DNA of 64,000 bases from Aureimonas sp. Leaf427 (GTDB lineage: Bacteria; Pseudomonadota; Alphaproteobacteria; Rhizobiales; Rhizobiaceae): contig NZ_LMQW01000001.1 of NCBI RefSeq assembly GCF_001425485.1, positions 223,016 to 287,015 on the forward strand, written 5' to 3'. Shown here one piece after another: positions 61,375-64,000 of this stretch (the stretch's first letter is position 1; each line of letters opens with the position of its first letter). Position numbers and translations under genes: made by a program. Below the pieces are notes generated by a model. The model was not told the DNA's origin. It saw nothing but the letters and a program-made list of their open reading frames with translations, and ran no database searches.

Positions 61375-62712
61375 TTACTCGGCGGCTTCCAACACCGGCG
61401 AGACGCCCGCCAAGCTGGCCGGGCGGGCGCCGCCATAGGCCCAGTCCAGAAGCTCCACCGTGTGGACGATCGGGATCGCGGTGCCGGAGCCGATCTGCGT
61501 CATGCAGCCGATATTGCCGGTCGCGATCACCTGCGGCGCCACGCGCTCGATATTGGCGACCTTGCGGTCGCGCAGCCGTGCCGCGATCTCCGGCTGGAGG
61601 ATGTTGTAGGTGCCGGCCGAGCCGCAGCACAGATGCCCTTCCGGCACGTCGCGCACGGCAAAGCCCGCCGCCGCCAGCAGCGCCTTCGGCGCTTTGACGA
61701 TTTTCTGCCCGTGCTGCATCGAGCAGGCGGAGTGATAGGCGACGACGAGGCCCGTCGCGCCGCTCGGGCTCGGCAGTTCCATCGCGGCGAGGAACTCGGT
61801 CACGTCCTTGGCCAGCGCCGAGACGCGCGCCGCCTTTTCCGCATAGGCGGAATCGAGCCGCAGCATGTGTCCGTAATCCTTGATCGTCGTGCCGCAGCCC
61901 GATGCCGTGATCAGGATTGCGTCGAGCCCGCCCGCCTCGATCTCGCGCGTCCAGACGTCGACATTGGCCCGCGCGAAGTCGAGCGCCTCCTCCTCGCGCC
62001 CCATATGGTGGACGAGCGCCCCGCAGCACCCCTCGCCCTTCGGCACCACGACCTCGACGCCGAGCCGGCCGAGCAGCCGCACGGTCGCCTCGTTGATGCG
62101 CGGGTCCAGCACGGACTGCGCGCAGCCCCGCAGCAGCGCCACGCGCTTCGACGCCGCGCCCGCCGCACTCGGCCGGTGGACGGAGGGCTCGTTCACCGCC
62201 GATGCGGCGGGAATCGATGTCGGGGCGAGGCGCAGCATCGCGGCCAGCGGCTTCAGCGGCGCGATGCCGGCGAAGAGCGGGATCAGCGGGCGCGCGAGCC
62301 TTGCCAGGACGAGGCTCGCCCGGAACCGCCCGGGATAGGGCAGCACCCGCGCCAGAACCTCGCGGATCGCCCGGTCGATCAGGGGCCGCCGATAGGTCTT
62401 CTCGATATGGGTGCGCGCGTGGTCGACGAGATGCATGTAGTTCACGCCGGACGGGCAGGTCGTCATGCAGGCGAGGCAGGACAGGCAGCGGTCGATATGC
62501 TTGACCACCTTTTCGTCCGCCGGCCGGTCGTTTTCCAGCATGTCCTTGATGAGGTAGATGCGCCCGCGCGGACTGTCGAGCTCGTTGCCGAGCGTCACGT
62601 AGGTCGGACACGTCGCCGTGCAGAACCCGCAATGCACGCATTTGCGGATGATGGATTCGGACTCCGCGACGGCGGGATCGGCGAGCTGGGCGGGGGAGAA
62701 GGTGGTTTGCAT
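61375..62712 (-). CDS. glcF: Glycolate oxidase iron-sulfur subunit
   Basis: A 445-residue iron-sulfur subunit of the GlcDEF glycolate oxidase, passing electrons from the flavin subunits to the quinone pool. Two [4Fe-4S] motifs lie at C25-C28-C31-C35 (CVHCGFCTATCPTY) and C76-C79-C82-C86 (CLSCLACMTTCPSG). Two CCG-type domains follow (GEGCCGALVHH and GHLCCGSAGTYNIL). The start at 62712 directly abuts the stop of the NucS-like gene at 62713. In related genomes glcF normally follows glcE directly; here two genes separate them. Confidence 0.95.
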   Translation of the reverse strand: MQTTFSPAQLADPAVAESESIIRKCVHCGFCTATCPTYVTLGNELDSPRGRIYLIKDMLENDRPADEKVVKHIDRCLSCLACMTTCPSGVNYMHLVDHARTHIEKTYRRPLIDRAIREVLARVLPYPGRFRASLVLARLARPLIPLFAGIAPLKPLAAMLRLAPTSIPAASAVNEPSVHRPSAAGAASKRVALLRGCAQSVLDPRINEATVRLLGRLGVEVVVPKGEGCCGALVHHMGREEEALDFARANVDVWTREIEAGGLDAILITASGCGTTIKDYGHMLRLDSAYAEKAARVSALAKDVTEFLAAMELPSPSGATGLVVAYHSACSMQHGQKIVKAPKALLAAAGFAVRDVPEGHLCCGSAGTYNILQPEIAARLRDRKVANIERVAPQVIATGNIGCMTQIGSGTAIPIVHTVELLDWAYGGARPASLAGVSPVLEAAE

Positions 62713-63468
62713 TCAGGCAATCGTCTCCATCGCGGACTCGGACTCCGACTCAAACAGAAATTCGATCGAGTAGCGCATCAGCTCGATGCTCGGGACCACC
62801 CGCGCCGCCGCTTTGACGCGCCGGTCGAAGTCGTGCGCGACGAGGATTCCGCGCACGACGCGCCCTGCTTCCTCGACCGCCACGTCGCCCATGTAGCCGA
62901 GGATCTGGCCGATGGCCCGGCTATCGGCCGTACCCGCCTTGAGTTCGATCACGACGAGCTCGCCCGCGTCGTTCTCGCACATGATGTCGATGAAGCCGGA
63001 CGAGACGGAGCGTTCGGCACCATCGTCGATGATCGTCAGCGACGCATCGAGCTTGGCGATACTCCGGCGCAGTTCGGCTTGCATATCCCGCTCCAGCGCG
63101 AATCGCTGCCGAGCCTGATCGGCATCGACGGGTGCGTGCACGATGCTGGGCGCAACTTTGTCCGGGACGGAGGCGTCGGCGTTGGACGACAGGAAGGTCG
63201 CATAACGCAGCGCGGCGCCTTTGTAGGATTGCAGGCTCTTGCGAATGCTGCCTTCGAGCTGGAGCTTGGATGGATTGGGAAGATTGCGTCGCTCATCTTC
63301 GACCCCGTAGGTCAATTCCTTGATGACATTTCCCAAGGTGCCGCTCGCGAGATGGGCCGCCAGATCGCCGTACGCTTCTTCGACTTTACGAACCCGGTAG
63401 AGCTGAGCCACGCGGGTGTTGACGGCATATTGGCGGGCAACGAGCCAATCCTGATAGTCATCGCGCAT
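62713..63468 (-). CDS. NucS-like PD-(D/E)xK nuclease with SAM-like N-terminal region
   Basis: A 251-residue protein. The C-terminal half looks like the NucS/DUF91 nuclease core: FALERDMQAELRRSIAKLD (E126), GFIDIMCENDAGELVVIELK (D161, E175, K177), then AIGQILGYMGDV (Q188). That order matches a PD-(D/E)xK active site. The N-terminal ~95 residues are helical, with WLVARQYAVNTRVAQLYRVR and YKGAALRYATFLSS, and recall the core-binding SAM-like region of tyrosine recombinases. It overlaps the DUF433 gene by 11 bases and abuts glcF. GC is low (33 of 60 at 63241-63300, against 45 of 60 in glcF at 62041-62100). Likely a DNA-cleaving toxin or defence nuclease; function unproven. Confidence 0.7.
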   Translation of the reverse strand: MRDDYQDWLVARQYAVNTRVAQLYRVRKVEEAYGDLAAHLASGTLGNVIKELTYGVEDERRNLPNPSKLQLEGSIRKSLQSYKGAALRYATFLSSNADASVPDKVAPSIVHAPVDADQARQRFALERDMQAELRRSIAKLDASLTIIDDGAERSVSSGFIDIMCENDAGELVVIELKAGTADSRAIGQILGYMGDVAVEEAGRVVRGILVAHDFDRRVKAAARVVPSIELMRYSIEFLFESESESAMETIA

Positions 63469-63703
63469 GGAAGCGCTCGGCGATCCGCAAGGAGGCCAGC
63501 CTGAGCGTAGCCCTTGCCCTCTCGAGCCCCACTGATGGAAACTCTTCGGCGATGTCGAGGATCGTACGTCCGGCGATCAGATTTTCGAAAAGCGCGCTTA
63601 CGGGAACCTCGGTTCCCTTGAAGACCGGGAGCCCACCGAGGTCATCGATCTTGCGCTCGAAAAGATCGTTCTCTTCCATGGCGTAAAGTTCCTTCCCGGG
63701 CAT
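63458..63703 (-). CDS. DUF433 family protein, candidate antitoxin of the adjacent nuclease
   Basis: An 81-residue protein (73 if the ATG at 63679 is used, which has AAGGA about ten bases upstream). The core GGLPVFKGTEVPVSALFENL, then IAGRTILDIAEEFPSVGLER, matches DUF433 (PF04255), a small winged-helix-like family usually found as antitoxin to PIN-like toxins. Its last codons overlap the start of the nuclease gene, so translation is coupled. It starts 12 bases after the glcE stop, inside the glycolate oxidase operon. The antitoxin role is inferred. Confidence 0.8.
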   Translation of the reverse strand: MPGKELYAMEENDLFERKIDDLGGLPVFKGTEVPVSALFENLIAGRTILDIAEEFPSVGLERARATLRLASLRIAERFHAR

Positions 63704-63714
63704 GTCGCTCGACT

Positions 63715-64000
63715 CTAACCCATCCGCCCTGGATTGAGCACGCCCGCGGGGTCGAACTGGTCCTTCAGACGCCCCGCCAGCGCGGCCAGAGCCGCCGGCT
63801 GAGGCTGGAAGACCGGCGTCGCGGCGCGGACGGCGTCGCTCGCCCGAACCAGCATCGCATGGCCGCCGCCATGGCGCTCGACCGCGGCGCGCACGAGTTC
63901 GGCTTCCGGCTCGCCCTCGAGGCGCAGCCAGACGAGACCGCCCTGCCAGTCGTAGAACGCATCGACCGCCATCGCCATGCGAAGGGCCAGAACCACGTCC
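63715..64000 (-). CDS. glcE: Glycolate oxidase FAD-binding subunit GlcE, C-terminal part (5' end outside window)
   Basis: About 95 residues are visible, open to the right edge. AVDAFYDWQGGLVWLRLEGE and the terminal LKDQFDPAGVLNPGRMG are the usual end of GlcE and related FAD-linked oxidases. The upstream glcE body and glcD are expected beyond the window. It is followed by the DUF433 gene rather than glcF. Confidence 0.88.
   Translation of the reverse strand, partial: DVVLALRMAMAVDAFYDWQGGLVWLRLEGEPEAELVRAAVERHGGGHAMLVRASDAVRAATPVFQPQPAALAALAGRLKDQFDPAGVLNPGRMG

Overview
The window reads as an uninterrupted piece of chromosome from a high-GC alphaproteobacterium. Several things point to the order Hyphomicrobiales (Rhizobiales): the glycogen gene block next to pgi, the run mutL / DUF2093 / lpxK / waaA / DUF374 / DUF4170 / cysQ / tldE, the hisS-hisZ-hisG cluster, a CIRCE-controlled groESL, and DUF2927 and tandem L,D-transpeptidase genes. 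An Aurantimonadaceae-like genus is possible, but that is only an impression. No rRNA, tRNA, insertion sequence, prophage or CRISPR array was seen.

Layout. 1-5.2 kb: the 3' part of a very large TamB-type outer-membrane assembly gene with 303-bp internal repeats. 5.4-5.8 kb: a small secreted protein. 6.1-17.5 kb: pgi and the glycogen genes glgP, glgC, glgA, pgm and glgX, with a VOC-fold gene between pgm and glgX and no glgB. 17.5-17.8 kb: a 139-bp long-armed palindromic element. 17.8-26.2 kb: mutL and DUF2093 on the + strand, then a - strand operon (tldE, cysQ-like, DUF4170, DUF374 acyltransferase, waaA, lpxK, GNAT) for lipid A/core and housekeeping. 26.3-28.1 kb: a KefB-type antiporter. 28.2-34.8 kb, - strand: rluB, rsmD, a two-gene M16 peptidase, a patatin and DUF2945, with tadA divergent from rluB. 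35.3-41.3 kb, - strand: HAD hydrolase, ribF, ileS and a lipoprotein. 41.7-43.9 kb: groES-groEL. 44.2-50.6 kb: a more accessory stretch with a stand-alone DnaB-like ATPase, TauE/SafE, CsbD, a molybdenum hydroxylase with a diheme cytochrome c, and a zeta-toxin-like pair. 50.8-53.6 kb: fumC and a membrane diguanylate cyclase. 53.8-58.3 kb: hisS-hisZ-hisG, tag and a small exported protein. 58.6-61.3 kb: DUF2927 and two L,D-transpeptidases. 61.4-64 kb: glcF and the end of glcE, separated by a DUF433 gene and a NucS-like nuclease gene.

How the genes work together. Glucose-6-phosphate is linked to glycogen by pgi, pgm, glgC and glgA, and glycogen is broken down by glgP and glgX. The lipid A, TamB, L,D-transpeptidase and M16 genes serve the envelope. 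ileS, hisS, rluB, rsmD, tadA and groESL serve translation and protein folding.

The most unusual feature is the two-gene unit inside the glycolate oxidase genes: a DUF433 (antitoxin-like) protein overlapping a PD-(D/E)xK nuclease, in DNA of visibly lower GC. It may be a horizontally acquired toxin-antitoxin or defence module. Product names rest on motif and family recognition by eye; no database search was possible.
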